From Helicobacter salomonis (lineage in GTDB: Bacteria; Campylobacterota; Campylobacteria; Campylobacterales; Helicobacteraceae), in assembly GCF_017979425.1 (NCBI RefSeq), contig NZ_JAERIS010000013.1, positions 1 to 36,914 on the forward strand: a stretch of DNA of 36,914 nt, read 5' to 3'. Position numbers and translations under genes: made by a program. This document shows, piece after piece, positions 15,224 to 26,008 of this stretch. Positions within the stretch are counted from its first letter, which is position 1; the number at the start of each line of letters is the position of its first letter. The notes under the pieces are model-generated. The model was given only the letters and a program-made list of their open reading frames with translations, made no database searches and had not been told where the DNA came from.

Positions 15224-15562
15224 CTACAGACCAATGTTTTCCAGCCATTCGATTGTGTAGTTTTGTAAAGTGCCCTGAATTAATACCGCATCGACACAAT
15301 AAGGCATCGAATTAGTATAAGTTTGCAGATAGACTTGAATTGTTTTAGTGATGCGCTCCAATTTTGTAGGCGTGAGTGCGTGGATAGGGGCACCACGCTG
15401 GCAACTCTTAACTTCCACAAAGTGCAACACCCCTTCTTTAAGTGCGATAATATCAATTTCACCAAAACGGCATGCAAAATTGCGTGCTACAATTGTGTAG
15501 CCATGATCACGTAGATAAGCACAGGCTAGGTTTTCTGCTTGTAGGCCTTTATGGCGACTCAT
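15224..15562 (-). CDS. yraN: YraN/UPF0102 nuclease-fold protein
   Basis: 112 residues from the ATG at 15562, giving MSRHKGLQAENLACAYL, the usual family opening; the frame runs back to 15628 within hom. The core of the family is intact: GEIDIIA followed by FVEVKSC, the D...ExK pattern of Holliday-junction-resolvase-like nucleases, with Arg just before it (FACRFGEID). Its activity in cells is not established. It overlaps the end of hom by 14 bases, as expected for a coupled gene, and sits between hom and trxA as in H. pylori (HP0823). Confidence 0.9.
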   Translation of the reverse strand: MSRHKGLQAENLACAYLRDHGYTIVARNFACRFGEIDIIALKEGVLHFVEVKSCQRGAPIHALTPTKLERITKTIQVYLQTYTNSMPYCVDAVLIQGTLQNYTIEWLENIGL

Positions 15563-16751
15563 AAATGGCCAAAGCGCATGGTTTTTGTTGGCGCTCTTGG
15601 AAACTAAATAGCGCTTCTTGAATCGCAAGCTGTGTGGTAGGCTTGGTAATACAGAAGACTCTGTGATGCTCTACTTGGCAACTGGATAGTTGGATTGCAT
15701 GGGCCTTGAGCGTGGTGATAATTTGGTCTAAATCCAAAGATTCTAGGCGCAAATAATAGGCTTGAGAAACCTCTAAATTTGTGTACATAAGGGTCCTTAA
15801 AGGAGGTGCAGGATTAGGATTTCTAGCCACAGTCATTAGGTCGCTCACCACTGCACTAGCACTTGCCAAGCCCCCTGCACCCGCACCATAAAAGAAAGTT
15901 TCGCCCACACAATCTCCCCCCACAACCACTCCATTCATCACTCCATCCACCTGGGCTAAAAAATGGGCTTGAGGGATGAGAGTGGGGCGCACGGCTAGCA
16001 TTAATCGTTGATCACAACACCGTGCGGTGGCTAAGAGTTTGAGGCGGTATCCTAGGCGTTTTGCATATTGAATATCTATGAATTCAATATGTTCAATCCC
16101 TTCCACATGGCTGAGATTAGGTTGGGTATGGAATGCTAGAGTAGCTAGAATTAAGAGTTTATGCGCACTGTCTTCTCCGCTGATGTCCAAGCTGGGATCG
16201 GCTTCTGCATAGCCCAGTGCTTGGGCTTGTTGCAGGGCTTCTTTAAAGGGAGCGCCCAGCTCCATTTGATTTAAAATAAAATTACTTGTCCCATTCAAAA
16301 TCCCCGCAAGATAAAGAATTTGATTAGCCCCCAACCCATCTTTAAGCGCCCTGATAATGGGAAGTCCACCCCCCACACTGGCTTCAAAACCAATGGCCCT
16401 CTTAGTCAAACATTGTAGGGTGTGGTAGTGTTGTGCGAGCATTGCTTTATTGGCTGTGACAAAGGCCTTATTGTTTTTAAGGGCCTGTTGCGCGATGCTA
16501 AAGGCTTCCTGCACTCCCCCCATTAATTCTACAACAATATCAATGCTTGCGTCCTCTAAGACATCCTCTACACGATCGCTAAGAGGAAAATTGAGCACGC
16601 GCTTTTTAGAAAGATCGCGTACTACTCCCTTGCGCACTTGTAAGGTGCAGCCACAGCGTTGTGTAATCCACGCGCGGTTGCGCTCTAAAATGTTGACCAC
16701 CTCCATGCCCACACAGCCCAGCCCGATGATTCCAAGATTTAAAATGTGCAT
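15549..16751 (-). CDS. hom: Homoserine dehydrogenase
   Basis: 400 residues, slightly shorter than the H. pylori protein (HP0822). It reduces aspartate semialdehyde to homoserine for threonine and methionine. The N-terminal dinucleotide loop is GLGCVG at about 10-15; the signature block LAGILNGTSNFIL with EADPSLDISGEDSAHKL is intact, including the catalytic Lys. A C-terminal ACT-like regulatory domain covers about the last 75 residues, so threonine feedback is possible. It begins 19 bases after slyD, whereas in H. pylori hom and slyD are far apart, so this is a rearrangement point within an otherwise continuous operon-like block. Confidence 0.96.
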   Translation of the reverse strand: MHILNLGIIGLGCVGMEVVNILERNRAWITQRCGCTLQVRKGVVRDLSKKRVLNFPLSDRVEDVLEDASIDIVVELMGGVQEAFSIAQQALKNNKAFVTANKAMLAQHYHTLQCLTKRAIGFEASVGGGLPIIRALKDGLGANQILYLAGILNGTSNFILNQMELGAPFKEALQQAQALGYAEADPSLDISGEDSAHKLLILATLAFHTQPNLSHVEGIEHIEFIDIQYAKRLGYRLKLLATARCCDQRLMLAVRPTLIPQAHFLAQVDGVMNGVVVGGDCVGETFFYGAGAGGLASASAVVSDLMTVARNPNPAPPLRTLMYTNLEVSQAYYLRLESLDLDQIITTLKAHAIQLSSCQVEHHRVFCITKPTTQLAIQEALFSFQERQQKPCALAIYESP

Positions 16752-16770
16752 ACAATCCTAGTAATCTTGC

Positions 16771-17274
16771 TTAGTGTTTACAGCCACATCCGCCCCCACA
16801 ACACTGCTTAGAAGCATGGTGCACATTGGCAATCTCTTGCTCTAAAGCTTCTCTGAAACCTAGAAGTTTAATATGAAAGGTGAGGGTTTTGCCTGCCAAT
16901 GGGTGATTGTAGTCTAGCATAACCATCTCGCTCCCAAAATCTTTAACGCTAACTTGCACGCTTTCCTGATTTTCCCCCTGTCCGAACAAAGTCATTCCTC
17001 TTTTTAACTCGATTCCTTCAAATTGACTTTTAGGTACCTCTTGTAAATAATCCGTGCGGTACTCTCCGTACGCTTCTTGAGGAGGAATGTCCACCACGAG
17101 CACTTCCCCAATAGTCGCTTTTTCAAGTGCTTTTTCCACACCTACGATCACCTGCCCTGCACCCACTACAAATTCTAAAGGCTTCTTTCCGATATTGGAG
17201 TCAATGACCTCTCGAGTCTGGGGGTCAATAACTTGATATTCAATGATGGCGACTTGTTTAGTCTGTGTTGTCAT
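16771..17274 (-). CDS. slyD: SlyD, FKBP-type prolyl isomerase and metallochaperone
   Basis: 167 residues. FKBP core with the inserted chaperone flap (IPPQEAYGEYRTD, then YNHPLAGKTLTFHI). The C-terminus is a short Cys/His tail, HHASKQCCGGGCGCKH, which is the metal-binding element that in E. coli and H. pylori SlyD binds nickel and helps HypB in hydrogenase or urease maturation. It lies 8 bases after cpoB, as in H. pylori (HP1123-HP1124). A nickel role would matter in a urease-positive gastric Helicobacter, but no urease gene is in this window. Confidence 0.95.
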   Translation of the reverse strand: MTTQTKQVAIIEYQVIDPQTREVIDSNIGKKPLEFVVGAGQVIVGVEKALEKATIGEVLVVDIPPQEAYGEYRTDYLQEVPKSQFEGIELKRGMTLFGQGENQESVQVSVKDFGSEMVMLDYNHPLAGKTLTFHIKLLGFREALEQEIANVHHASKQCCGGGCGCKH

Positions 17275-17282
17275 AGTTACCC

Positions 17283-18257
17283 TTATTGGTTGAGTTTGGA
17301 ATTTTTATCTAAGGCTATCGAGGCCTTTTTGCCCTGTTCACTCTCTGGATAAAGATTGCTCAGCGAACGCAGAAACTTACGGTGATTTTTTTGATCACCC
17401 AGGAACTTAAAGGCCCACGCTGTGTGCCACAGCAAAATGGGCATATATTCTGTTTTATCCTTAATGAGCGCACTTTTCTTGTAAAGGGCAATGGCGTCCT
17501 TATACTTCTTTTGCATGTAAGCAGCTTCGCCTGCCATGTAATAGTGATATGCAGATTTATAATCTATTTCCCCCAACCACGCAAAACGGGCTTGGGCTTG
17601 ATCAAAACGCTTTTGACGATAGAGGTTTAAGGCTTCCTGGGCAATTTGTTGGCGTTTAGCGGGGTCTTTTTCAAAAGTTACTTCATCCTGCTCAGGAGCG
17701 GGTGTTGTCTTTTTTTGCATCGCATTCGCTTGAAGTTGGGCGAGCTCTTTAAGTTTTTTGGCATTCAGATTTGCCTGCTCCTGGATAGATGTCTGGATGG
17801 ATTTTAATTTAGTTGCAAAATCCGTATTCATCCGAGTGAGCAGACTATTCATTTCATTAAGTCTTTGATCCAGTTGACTGAGTGAGTTCTTATTAGCTTC
17901 CACTTGAGATTTTAGAGTCTCTACTGAGCTTGCCTGTTCCTTGAGCACATTTTCCTGCATGCTCTGAGTTGCTTTGAGTGTTTTTAAGGTGTCGTTATAA
18001 GTATTCAAAGTGTCAGTGACTTCTTTAAGTTTAGAACCCTGACCCTCAACAAGACTCCTGAGACCATCTTGACTCTGCAAAAGAGAGTCTGCCTGGCTCT
18101 TCAAGGCTGTGATAATGCCCTCCAAATTCTTATTACTAGATTTAAGCGCGCCCAGTTCCTGCTTGGTCGCTCCACTCTGCAAGTCAAAGGCAGAAGGCTC
18201 GCCACCACTGAGGCTTAGGGCCCCTCCTGCGACCAATAGCCAATAACGCACACACAT
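17283..18257 (-). CDS. cpoB: CpoB/YbgF-like TPR protein of the Tol-Pal system
   Basis: 324 residues from the ATG at 18257, which overlaps the pal stop by one base (TGATG). Signal peptide at 1-20 (VRYWLLVAGGALSLSGG). A long coiled coil covers about 30-170, followed by TPR-like repeats from about 205 to the end (ALNLYRQKRFDQAQARF, AAYMQKKYKDAIALYKKS). In E. coli CpoB links Tol-Pal action with peptidoglycan synthesis at the division site. H. pylori HP1124 holds the same place. The coiled coil is longer than in E. coli, as far as I recall. Confidence 0.85.
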   Translation of the reverse strand: MCVRYWLLVAGGALSLSGGEPSAFDLQSGATKQELGALKSSNKNLEGIITALKSQADSLLQSQDGLRSLVEGQGSKLKEVTDTLNTYNDTLKTLKATQSMQENVLKEQASSVETLKSQVEANKNSLSQLDQRLNEMNSLLTRMNTDFATKLKSIQTSIQEQANLNAKKLKELAQLQANAMQKKTTPAPEQDEVTFEKDPAKRQQIAQEALNLYRQKRFDQAQARFAWLGEIDYKSAYHYYMAGEAAYMQKKYKDAIALYKKSALIKDKTEYMPILLWHTAWAFKFLGDQKNHRKFLRSLSNLYPESEQGKKASIALDKNSKLNQ

Positions 18258-18802
18258 CAATCGACGACTTTAATATCTACCCTTCTATTTTTTCGATAGC
18301 ACTCTTTGGTTTTTTCTTGACAAATTGGTTTGGTTTCTCCAAAACTCACGACCTGAATCTCAGACTCGTCAATACCCTTGAGAACCAGGGCTTGCTTAAC
18401 ACTTAAGGCTCGCTTGTTGCCTAAAGCAAAGTTATATTCACCTGTGCCAAATTCATCTGTATTGCCCTCCAAGAGCACCTTCATTTTGTATTCCTGGATT
18501 TTCTCTGCCCCCTGATCAAGGGCATCTTGCATATCCGCACGGATGTCATACTTATCAAAATCAAAATAAACCTGACTCACGACCGTTCCACTTTCTACAT
18601 GAGGGCTAGGCTCTGGAGCTGGCGTGCTTTCCTGATGTGCTTCTTCAGGCTGAACGGTCTGGTTTTGAACGGGCTGCTCACTTGGAGGTTGTATGCTCTG
18701 AGCTTGTGGAGGTTGGGGTGTTGGCCCCGCTTGCCCTTTACCACCACAACCCACAATCACTAACAAGGTGGCCAAGGCCCCAGCCACTGCCCATTTATTC
18801 AT
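18257..18802 (-). CDS. pal: Peptidoglycan-associated lipoprotein Pal
   Basis: 181 residues. Lipobox LLVIVGC with Cys19, then a Pro/Gln-rich linker (about 25-70), then the OmpA-like peptidoglycan-binding domain with VYFDFDKYDIR, LLEGNTDEFGTGEYN and RRVDI. The Asp and Arg residues that bind diaminopimelate are present. It anchors the outer membrane to the wall and works with TolB. AAAGGAG precedes the ATG and a perfect TATAAT lies at 18842-18847, so pal can be made separately from tolB. H. pylori orthologue HP1125. Confidence 0.96.
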   Translation of the reverse strand: MNKWAVAGALATLLVIVGCGGKGQAGPTPQPPQAQSIQPPSEQPVQNQTVQPEEAHQESTPAPEPSPHVESGTVVSQVYFDFDKYDIRADMQDALDQGAEKIQEYKMKVLLEGNTDEFGTGEYNFALGNKRALSVKQALVLKGIDESEIQVVSFGETKPICQEKTKECYRKNRRVDIKVVD

Positions 18803-18841
18803 AACTCTCCTTTGAGCTCAATTTTGCAAAACAATTCCTCC

Positions 18842-18847
18842 ATTATA
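18842..18847 (-). promoter_or_regulatory. -10 box of pal
   Basis: Minus-strand TATAAT in AAGCTATAATGG, 39 bases before the pal ATG and within the 62-base gap after tolB. Confidence 0.6.
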
Positions 18848-18864
18848 GCTTTTTCTCTCTTAAA

Positions 18865-20115
18865 CTACCAATCAAAGGACTGGATCTGCACATCCTCTAA
18901 AGGAAAGAGGTAGCTTTGATTGTAGTCTAGCAAGATAACGCCCAGGGCACTTTGCTGGGCCGCTTTTTTTAAGAACATGATGGCTTGTCCATCTCGAGAA
19001 AAGCGTGGCATTTGATTCACTCCACCTGCCGTCAAACGGCGCACATAATCACTTTTCAGTGTGATGAGATGGAGATTAAAATTGCTTTGCCCACTCGCAT
19101 CGCGATCCTCACGATTCACATAGACAATATTATCACCTGAAGTGGCGACTGAATCGTTATTCTTGGAATAGAAAATGACCTGTTCTATGGGGGCATCAGC
19201 TTTGAGTTTCTTGAGATAAACATTAGGATAGCCTGCTCGATCTGAAACAAACACCATGGCCTTTTCGTGGTCGACGAAATTCCCTAGCACATCAATGCCT
19301 TGATAATTTGTCAGGCGCGTTCGAGTTTTTTTCAGTGTATCGTAGAGAAAAATATCGCTTTGACCTTCTGGGGCTAGGGTTAAGAGTAATTTTTCCCCAT
19401 TCTGACTTACACTAGAGACAGCGGCCATACCACCGCTTTGGGCGATCACTTCACTGGAGCCATTGCGCAAATTGTATTTAATGATCGTAGGTTGGCGCAA
19501 ATACTGCGTATAATAGATGGCACTCTGCTCCGCATCAGCCCATTTAGGGAAAACATTGAGCATTCCGTTGTTAATGATATCTTGTTGGTAGGTTAAACTA
19601 TAGTCTGCAACTACAATACTAGTAACTCCAGGTTTTAGATACTTTGCAAAAACCACAAAGCGATCCATCCACGCAATAGAAGGGGCTTTGAGCGCATCGT
19701 TAATGTCAATTGCGACGCGGTGTGCGATAAAAGGATAAAGTTCCTTCTTTGTAAAAGTGTAATCCTTGACCCCCAGCACATTCTGATGGGTAATGTCGTA
19801 GAGACGCACGCTAATCTGATCTGGTTTGTCGACGCGTAGGCTGACCAGCAAGGCGATTCCTTGGTTTGCCATCGTGGTGTAATCCACATTTTCACTCTGT
19901 GCACCCACGCCAACCACTTCCACATGGTTACTGATTCTCAGATCCGAGAGCAATAGATTGTAAATTTTTGAGAGATAAGGTTCTTGCGCATTATCAAGAT
20001 AACGCACTTCCACTTTGGGCAATTTTTCAATATCTTTCACAATATCCAAAGTAGCATCCACACCCAAGAGATAGGTCTGCCAACATGCTAGCAGTATCCA
20101 GAGAATGCGCATCAT
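18865..20115 (-). CDS. tolB: TolB, periplasmic beta-propeller of Tol-Pal
   Basis: 416 residues. A short signal peptide (ILWILLACWQTYLLG) is followed by the N-terminal TolB domain and WD40-like repeats (GEKLLLTLAPEGQSDIFLYD, MVFVSDRAGYPNVYL, GQAIMFLKKA). TolB shuttles between Pal and the TolA complex. Two ATGs in a row (20115, 20112) overlap the tolA stop. H. pylori orthologue HP1126. Its 3' end is followed by a 62-base gap with the pal promoter. Confidence 0.94.
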   Translation of the reverse strand: MMRILWILLACWQTYLLGVDATLDIVKDIEKLPKVEVRYLDNAQEPYLSKIYNLLLSDLRISNHVEVVGVGAQSENVDYTTMANQGIALLVSLRVDKPDQISVRLYDITHQNVLGVKDYTFTKKELYPFIAHRVAIDINDALKAPSIAWMDRFVVFAKYLKPGVTSIVVADYSLTYQQDIINNGMLNVFPKWADAEQSAIYYTQYLRQPTIIKYNLRNGSSEVIAQSGGMAAVSSVSQNGEKLLLTLAPEGQSDIFLYDTLKKTRTRLTNYQGIDVLGNFVDHEKAMVFVSDRAGYPNVYLKKLKADAPIEQVIFYSKNNDSVATSGDNIVYVNREDRDASGQSNFNLHLITLKSDYVRRLTAGGVNQMPRFSRDGQAIMFLKKAAQQSALGVILLDYNQSYLFPLEDVQIQSFDW

Positions 20116-20804
20116 TGATCCTTTGTCTTGAAATTTACCTTTAGGGTGATGGAGCCCTTGGGATAGGGGGGAAATTTTTGAGTTTGCAGAGAAGCTAAGA
20201 GGTTTTCAATTTCTCGATTATAGTCTGCAAAGGGAGAGTACTCCACAATGGCAAAACTAAATTGCCCATTAGCAGAAATGGTGATCAAAGCTCCTACCGA
20301 TGCGGGTTTCTTAAAACTGAGCTTCCAATGCCCATACAAAATTTTGTAAATTTCTTGAAACCAAGCTTGATACTCCTCCTGGGATATCTTTTCCTCCTTG
20401 GGAATTTGAAAGTCAATACTTTTATGCTGCAGGGTTTGGAGCTGTTCTGTAATATTGCTAAGACTACTTTGCAAGTCCTTTAGGGCTTGTTGGTGCTGAT
20501 TAGAAGAGATATTTTTGAGAAATGCCTGTGTGCGCTCCAAAGCCTGAAGATGTTCTTGATTTTGGGCCTCATTAGAAACGCTAGGCTCTTTGTCTGGGAT
20601 AGAGGCAAACATGCTGCTAACACCCAAATCTTGAAAAGGATTGGAGGCTGGGGTTGGCAAAGTATCCATGATTAAGGCGATGTCCATACTCTCTTGGATA
20701 TGCACCTTTTGCATTTGTTTAGTAGAGAGTAGAAGAACAAAAAGGAGAGCATAGCACAAGCAAGCCAAAGCCCCTGAGCCGACGACAAGCTTCTTGTTCA
20801 TCAC
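20112..20804 (-). CDS. tolA: TolA/TonB-like membrane-spanning linker
   Basis: 230 residues with one N-terminal membrane helix (about 7-30, ALACLCYALLFVLLL), a Gln-rich helical middle, and a small C-terminal domain ending in GSITLKVNFKTKDQ with HWKLSFKKPASVG, as in TonB/TolA C-domains. Encoded between the TolR-like and TolB genes, so TolA is the better reading; H. pylori HP1127 is the positional match. It would transmit energy from TolQ-TolR to Pal-TolB. Sequence identity in this family is low, so the name rests largely on position and layout. Confidence 0.85.
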   Translation of the reverse strand: MMNKKLVVGSGALACLCYALLFVLLLSTKQMQKVHIQESMDIALIMDTLPTPASNPFQDLGVSSMFASIPDKEPSVSNEAQNQEHLQALERTQAFLKNISSNQHQQALKDLQSSLSNITEQLQTLQHKSIDFQIPKEEKISQEEYQAWFQEIYKILYGHWKLSFKKPASVGALITISANGQFSFAIVEYSPFADYNREIENLLASLQTQKFPPYPKGSITLKVNFKTKDQ

Positions 20805-21202
20805 GCACTAGTGACTAGAGAAACCTTAGCAAAACCTGCTTCTCGGATACTCTTGAGTAAGTAGATAATTTTCTCATAAGCTAGACGCTTATCTGCACGC
20901 ACATAAATCGCTGTATTTTTATCATAGGTAGCTGCAAGAACGCGGAAAGCACTCGGAAAAGTGTTATAGGAATAGACTTTGTTGTGAACATAAATTTTAC
21001 CTGCAAAATCCATGCGGATTTCTAAAACAGTGCCCTTTGTGGTCTGTTTATTTTTAGAACCCCTGGGAAGACTGATCTTTTCTTGGTAAGTGATCGTGGG
21101 GGTGGCAATCATCAAAATCGCCAGCAAGACAAGCATGATATCTACCAGAGGTGTGATGTTAAGTTCAGGTTTGTCCGCATCCCAGTGTTCCACTTCGAAC
21201 AC
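20801..21202 (-). CDS. tolR: TolR/ExbD proton-channel subunit
   Basis: 133 residues. One membrane helix near 15-37 with the key proton-carrying Asp in ITPLVDIMLVLLAILM, then a periplasmic domain ending with ADKRLAYEKIIYLLKSIREAG. Often annotated as exbD in Helicobacter (HP1129); the tolA-tolB-pal neighbours argue for TolR. The start lies 2 bases after tolQ and the stop overlaps tolA, so subunits are translated together. Confidence 0.93.
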   Translation of the reverse strand: MFEVEHWDADKPELNITPLVDIMLVLLAILMIATPTITYQEKISLPRGSKNKQTTKGTVLEIRMDFAGKIYVHNKVYSYNTFPSAFRVLAATYDKNTAIYVRADKRLAYEKIIYLLKSIREAGFAKVSLVTSA

Positions 21203-21204
21203 GA

Positions 21205-21747
21205 TCAGCTTTCCTTAGCCACCAAAAAATCTATTTGCATCTGTACACAGACAGAAAGATCATAGACCTTGCGTTTGAGAATTAAGAAAAAAGAATAAGC
21301 CGGAATTGCAGTTAAAATGCCCGCAGCTGTAGCCACAAGTGCTTTAGAGATCACAGGAGCGATCACATCAAAGGAAACCTGTGTGCCTAAGCGTCCAAAA
21401 GCGTCTAAAATCTCTACCACCGTTCCGAATAATCCGATAAAAGGTGCCGTGGACGCGATGATACTTAGCACAACGAGTCCCGTCGTGTTCTGTTGAAGCA
21501 CTTGATTTTTCCAGATCAAAAGGAGCTCTTTGGAGAAACGCTCTAGATCGAATTTCACGCTCAACAGACTCGTATTGCCTGCCATAAGGGCTTCGAGTGC
21601 GCGCCGTTCCTTGAGAATATTGGTCTTGATCGCCACATACTTGTAGAAGAATATCCACAGAGTCAAGATAAAATAAAGCGAAAGACAAAGAAGTACAGCC
21701 AGGGTAACAAACCCACTTTCGTAAATGAAATTCTGTAAGGAGGCCAC
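21205..21747 (-). CDS. tolQ: TolQ/ExbB proton-channel subunit
   Basis: 180 residues with three membrane helices: about 9-37, 88-110 and 130-155. The family core TTGLVVLSIIASTAPFIGLF with GTVVEIL and the third-helix ALVATAAGILTAIPAY are intact. It forms the proton-motive-force motor with TolR. It begins 3 bases after atpC, so an energy-consuming motor shares an operon with ATP synthase, as in H. pylori (HP1130-HP1131). Confidence 0.93.
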   Translation of the reverse strand: MASLQNFIYESGFVTLAVLLCLSLYFILTLWIFFYKYVAIKTNILKERRALEALMAGNTSLLSVKFDLERFSKELLLIWKNQVLQQNTTGLVVLSIIASTAPFIGLFGTVVEILDAFGRLGTQVSFDVIAPVISKALVATAAGILTAIPAYSFFLILKRKVYDLSVCVQMQIDFLVAKES

Positions 21748-21750
21748 GCC

Positions 21751-22113
21751 CTACCTCAAGCCACGCGTTTCAATACGCGCAATAACGCTAGAAATGGCGA
21801 GCCTATCAGCAGTGGCGTCCTCCAAGAGCTTTTTAGCCTTGTAAACTTCGTCATCACCTTTAATAAACACCGCCCCATCAGCTAAAATATCCACACTAGT
21901 ATGCTTGACCTCTACATAACCCCAACTAATAGCAATTAAGCTGCTTTCCTGATTGCGTTCAATCTCAATCACCCCACTTTTGAGCAAGGACACCATATTG
22001 CTATGCCCCTCCAAGACTCCAAACTCTCCCTCTGCCCCGGGCAAGGTAATGCGATCCACTTCTCCTGAAAAAATCAACCCCTGAGGCACGACAATACTCA
22101 CGACCAATCCCAT
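21751..22113 (-). CDS. atpC: ATP synthase epsilon subunit AtpC
   Basis: 120 residues. The N-terminal beta-sandwich has VVPQGLIFSGEVDRITLPG and GEFGVLEGHSNMV; a short helical C-terminus follows (VYKAKKLLEDATADRL). Epsilon is in the central stalk and regulates F1. It lies 9 bases after atpD and 3 before tolQ. Confidence 0.95.
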   Translation of the reverse strand: MGLVVSIVVPQGLIFSGEVDRITLPGAEGEFGVLEGHSNMVSLLKSGVIEIERNQESSLIAISWGYVEVKHTSVDILADGAVFIKGDDEVYKAKKLLEDATADRLAISSVIARIETRGLR

Positions 22114-22122
22114 GTCTGTCCT

Positions 22123-23589
<1,467 letters not shown>

Positions 23590-24483
23590 TTATTTAATCG
23601 CCTCTACGCCAGCATTGATCTCTACAAGCTCCGTGGTGATCGCTTCCTGACGGGCCTTGTTGTAAGAAATTGTCAAACTCCTGACCAAATCGGCGGCATT
23701 ATTTGTCGCGGTGTCCATAGCCTGCATGCGCGCGCTATGCTCTGCAGCCAACGAATCCAACAAAGCATAGTACATGCTAAAGTCGATAAATTTTTTGGCC
23801 AGCGCATCCAAAATAACCCCCTCTTCATCATCTGGCTCTACTACAATGCCCTCTTGGGTATCTGGGCTCACTTCCGCAAAATCTAAGGGCAGAATCTGTT
23901 GCACGCGCAATTCCTGTGAAATCATATTCTTAAAGCCATTGTGAATGATCACCACGCTATCTGTCAAGCCATTGAGATAATCCTGCACCGCTCTATCAAT
24001 AAAAGCGCTTGCCCTCTCATAATCAGGGGCTGAACTTAGATCGATTGCTTTGTCCAGCAAATCAATCCCATTGTATGTAAAATACGCCACGCCTTTCTTG
24101 CCAATCCCTCTTAAACGCACCTTAATACCCTGCGCTTGGTAGCGATTAATGAAACGCAAGACTTCCTTAATAGTCGCCATGTTGAACCCCCCACATAACC
24201 CTTTGTCTGCTGTCACAAAAACAATATCCAGTTTTTGAATGGCGGGGTGTTCGAGCTGGGCAAAATACTTGCTCTCAATGCCCTTAACATTGCGCGCCTT
24301 GATCTTGGCGCAAATATCCCCCACAACTTCCGTGAGTTTCTGGGCAAATACCCTAGAACGCTTGGCAACTTCCTCTGTCTTTTTGAGCTTGGAGGTAGAT
24401 ACCAGCTTCATAGCGCGGGTAGTCTTTTGAGTGTTCTTGACACTGACGATTTTTTTTCGAATATCCTTGAGACTTCCACCCAT
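23590..24483 (-). CDS. atpG: ATP synthase gamma subunit AtpG
   Basis: 297 residues. Rotor shaft of F1: the N-terminal coiled helix [20 protein letters not shown] with [10 protein letters not shown] and the C-terminal helix with [36 protein letters not shown] are the conserved parts. The start lies 1 base after the atpA stop. Standard length for Campylobacterota. Confidence 0.97.
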   Translation of the reverse strand: MGGSLKDIRKKIVSVKNTQKTTRAMKLVSTSKLKKTEEVAKRSRVFAQKLTEVVGDICAKIKARNVKGIESKYFAQLEHPAIQKLDIVFVTADKGLCGGFNMATIKEVLRFINRYQAQGIKVRLRGIGKKGVAYFTYNGIDLLDKAIDLSSAPDYERASAFIDRAVQDYLNGLTDSVVIIHNGFKNMISQELRVQQILPLDFAEVSPDTQEGIVVEPDDEEGVILDALAKKFIDFSMYYALLDSLAAEHSARMQAMDTATNNAADLVRSLTISYNKARQEAITTELVEINAGVEAIK

Positions 24484-24484
24484 C

Positions 24485-25990
24485 TTAGAAGCCTAGTTTA
24501 AATTCTTCAATCGCCACTTTGAGTGCCGCTTCTAAGTCCTTATCTAAGGCCTTTTTAGTGCGGATATCCTCTAAGACATTGGGGTATTTGGATTCCAAAA
24601 AGGGATAAAGCCTTTCCTCGAAAGCAACCACTTTATTAGTTGGCACATCGTCTAAAAACCCCTTTACACCCGCATAAATCATCACAATTTGCTTTTCAAT
24701 GGGCAGGGGAGAATAGGGGGGTTGTTTGAGCACTTCCACCATACGCTGTCCGCGATCGAGCTGCTTGCGGCTAGCCTCATCAAGATCGGAGGCGAACTGG
24801 GCAAAAGCTTGTAATTCGCGGTATTGCGCTAAATCCAAGCGCAAAGTGCCCGCCACCTGTTTAGTGCCTTTGATTTGGGCTGCCCCGCCTACCCTAGAAA
24901 CGGACAGACCCACATTGATCGCCGGGCGGATACCCGAATAGAATAGATCGGTTTCCAAGAAAATCTGTCCGTCTGTGATTGAAATTACATTAGTGGGGAT
25001 ATAGGCAGATACATCGCCTGCTTGGGTTTCAATAATCGGCAAAGCAGTCAGAGAGCCCGCACCCTTTTCATCGCTCATTTTAGCCGCACGCTCTAACAAC
25101 CTAGAGTGAATGTAGAACACATCTCCAGGGAAGGCTTCGCGCCCAGGAGGGCGGCGCAAGATCAGAGAAATCTCACGATACGCCACAGCGTGTTTGCTCA
25201 GATCATCGTAAATAATCAAGGCATGTCTGCCATGATCCCTGAAATACTCCCCAATGGTGACTCCAGCATAGGGGGCTAGATACTGCATAGCAGGAGAAGC
25301 CGAAGCAGGGGCATTCACCACCACGCTATACTCCATCGCGCCGTATTCCTCTAATTTGCGCACCACCTGAGCTACCGTGGATTCCTTTTGCCCAATGGCA
25401 ACATAAATACAGATCACATTCTGATCTTTTTGATTGATAATGGTATCGATGGCAACAGTGGTTTTACCTGTTTGTTTGTCCCCAATGATGAGCTCACGCT
25501 GCCCGCGCCCGATGGGCACAAGCGCATCAATGGCTTTAATACCTGTTTGCAATGGCTCATGCACGGATTTACGATCCATGATTCCGGGGGCTTTTTGCTC
25601 TACAAATCTAAATTCCTCTGCGCCAATAGGTCCTTTGCCATCAATGGGTTCGCCCAAGGTATTGATCACGCGTCCTACTACCGCATCGCCTACAGGCACT
25701 TTCATCAACTGCTTAGTGCGTTTAACACTTGTGCCTTCTTTAATATCTTTCCCACTTCCCAGGACAATCACCCCGATACTACCCTCTTCTAGGTTAGAGG
25801 CTAGTCCACGATCGCCCGTGTCAAACTCTACGACCTCATAAGACATCACATCTTTAAGTCCATATACTTTAGCAACCCCATCGGCATAAGCAATCACCTT
25901 ACCTACTTGGGTAATATTGATGTCAGGGGCAAAGCTCTCAATTCTCTCTTTGATAATCGCGCTGATCTCTTCGGCTTTTAGTTTTAACAC
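24485..25990 (-). CDS. atpA: ATP synthase alpha subunit AtpA
   Basis: 501 residues. Non-catalytic nucleotide-binding subunit. GDKQTGKT (Walker A) lies near residue 170, [12 protein letters not shown] near 262, and [12 protein letters not shown] near 365 with the arginine finger. AAGGAG precedes the ATG. Eighteen bases separate it from atpH. Confidence 0.98.
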   Translation of the reverse strand: MLKLKAEEISAIIKERIESFAPDINITQVGKVIAYADGVAKVYGLKDVMSYEVVEFDTGDRGLASNLEEGSIGVIVLGSGKDIKEGTSVKRTKQLMKVPVGDAVVGRVINTLGEPIDGKGPIGAEEFRFVEQKAPGIMDRKSVHEPLQTGIKAIDALVPIGRGQRELIIGDKQTGKTTVAIDTIINQKDQNVICIYVAIGQKESTVAQVVRKLEEYGAMEYSVVVNAPASASPAMQYLAPYAGVTIGEYFRDHGRHALIIYDDLSKHAVAYREISLILRRPPGREAFPGDVFYIHSRLLERAAKMSDEKGAGSLTALPIIETQAGDVSAYIPTNVISITDGQIFLETDLFYSGIRPAINVGLSVSRVGGAAQIKGTKQVAGTLRLDLAQYRELQAFAQFASDLDEASRKQLDRGQRMVEVLKQPPYSPLPIEKQIVMIYAGVKGFLDDVPTNKVVAFEERLYPFLESKYPNVLEDIRTKKALDKDLEAALKVAIEEFKLGF

Positions 25991-26008
25991 CTACTCTCCT
26001 TGTGAAAT

